From DASRSS01 sp035765515 (GTDB lineage: Bacteria; Actinomycetota; Actinomycetes; Mycobacteriales; Jatrophihabitantaceae), in assembly GCA_035765515.1 (NCBI GenBank), contig DASTXN010000127.1, positions 1 to 5,297 of the forward strand: a DNA stretch of 5,297 bases. Reading direction: 5' to 3'. The notes under the pieces were generated by a model. It ran no database searches. It was not told where the DNA came from and saw only the letters and a program-made list of their open reading frames with translations. How positions within the stretch are numbered: position 1 is the first letter of the stretch; each line of letters opens with the position of its first letter. The translations under genes were made by a program, and so were the position numbers. Below are positions 4,986 to 5,297 of the stretch, in pieces.

Positions 4986-5297
4986 GTGTTGACCGGCCTG
5001 CTGACCCCGTCAGTGAACCGAGCGCCACAAGCGCCAGAGCCGCAGACCCTCGGGATCGACCCGACGGATCTGTTGCTCGATCCGCTCGCCAAGGAGTGCC
5101 CGGACGACGTGCCCTGCCGCGTGCAGGACGCCGACCTGTGGTTCGCCGAGACCCCTGCCCAGCTGGAGCAGGCCAAGGCGCACTGCCTGGACTGCCCGGC
5201 GCGCCTCGCCTGCCTCGCCGGCGCCCTCGAGCGTCGGGAGCCGTGGGGCGTCTGGGGCGGCGAGATCTTCGAGCGCGGCGCGATCGTCGCACGTAAG
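4986..5297 (+). CDS. whiB7: WhiB-family regulator WhiB7 (WblC), 3' end cut by window edge
   Basis: Iron-sulfur WhiB-like regulator; WhiB7 binds the primary sigma factor and activates intrinsic resistance genes (efflux pumps, ribosome protection, modifying enzymes) when translation is disturbed. The 104 codons present include the four cluster ligands, Cys44, Cys67, Cys70 and Cys76, in the C-x22-C-x2-C-x5-C pattern. They are followed by the turn motif EPWGVWGGEIF (85-95), diagnostic of the WhiB7 type, with DADLWFAETPAQLE (48-61) between the first two cysteines. The window ends at ARK, where the family continues into an AT-hook (RGRPRK-like), so about 10-25 residues including DNA-binding ones are missing. 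GTG 4986 is set by the extended Shine-Dalgarno sequence. The N-terminus is longer (43 residues before the first ligand) than in M. tuberculosis, and Cys38 is an extra cysteine. Control is probably by autoactivation plus the attenuating leader upstream. Confidence 0.93.
   Translation, partial: MLTGLLTPSVNRAPQAPEPQTLGIDPTDLLLDPLAKECPDDVPCRVQDADLWFAETPAQLEQAKAHCLDCPARLACLAGALERREPWGVWGGEIFERGAIVARK

Noticed and set aside
1..5297. CRISPR array, insertion sequence, tRNA, rRNA or phage attachment site
   Set aside because: No spaced direct repeats, transposase-like coding, cloverleaf or terminal inverted repeats were seen.

Overview
This 5.3 kb window is GC-rich throughout and comes from a high-GC actinobacterium. 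The evidence is a mycoredoxin-type glutaredoxin with a WCGYC active site, a UvrD2-type helicase with a C-terminal HRDC domain, an MTB12-like lipoprotein and a WhiB-family regulator. In Mycobacterium, mrx1, uvrD2 and whiB7 are also neighbours, so the window is a variant of that locus. I cannot name the genus; the missing tetracysteine module in UvrD2 and the two extra genes argue against Mycobacterium itself.

Layout: (1) 1-218, minus strand, mycoredoxin gene with its 3' end cut by the window edge. (2) 298-2301, plus strand, complete uvrD2, divergent from mrx1 across 79 bp. (3) 2298-3851, minus strand, a 14-TM-type DHA2 MFS exporter whose stop codon overlaps that of uvrD2. (4) 3884-4450, minus strand, a lipoprotein gene 32 nt upstream of the MFS gene, so the two probably form an operon. 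(5) 4451-4985, the control region of whiB7: a promoter candidate with an AT-rich box just upstream of its -35, a 63-codon leader ORF, a strong intrinsic terminator, an alternative antiterminator fold and a Shine-Dalgarno hairpin. (6) 4986-5297, plus strand, whiB7, cut by the right edge just where the family's AT-hook would begin.

The most interesting part is the whiB7 leader. A translated upstream ORF ends inside RNA segments that can pair in two exclusive ways. One leaves a 16-bp terminator hairpin intact. The other (12 bp with one bulge) takes away the basal 5 bp of that terminator. This is the architecture expected for attenuation that senses ribosome inhibition, and it agrees with uORF/terminator control reported for mycobacterial whiB7 and Streptomyces wblC. 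The whiB7 ribosome site has 11 nt complementary to the 16S 3' end but is itself in a small hairpin, suggesting a second, translational layer.

The inserted lipoprotein-MFS pair resembles in arrangement the mycobacterial LprG-P55 (Rv1411c-Rv1410c) export operon, but with a lipoprotein of a different family. Its position beside a master regulator of intrinsic drug resistance makes a role in export or envelope homeostasis plausible but unproven. No mobile element, CRISPR array, tRNA or rRNA was seen.
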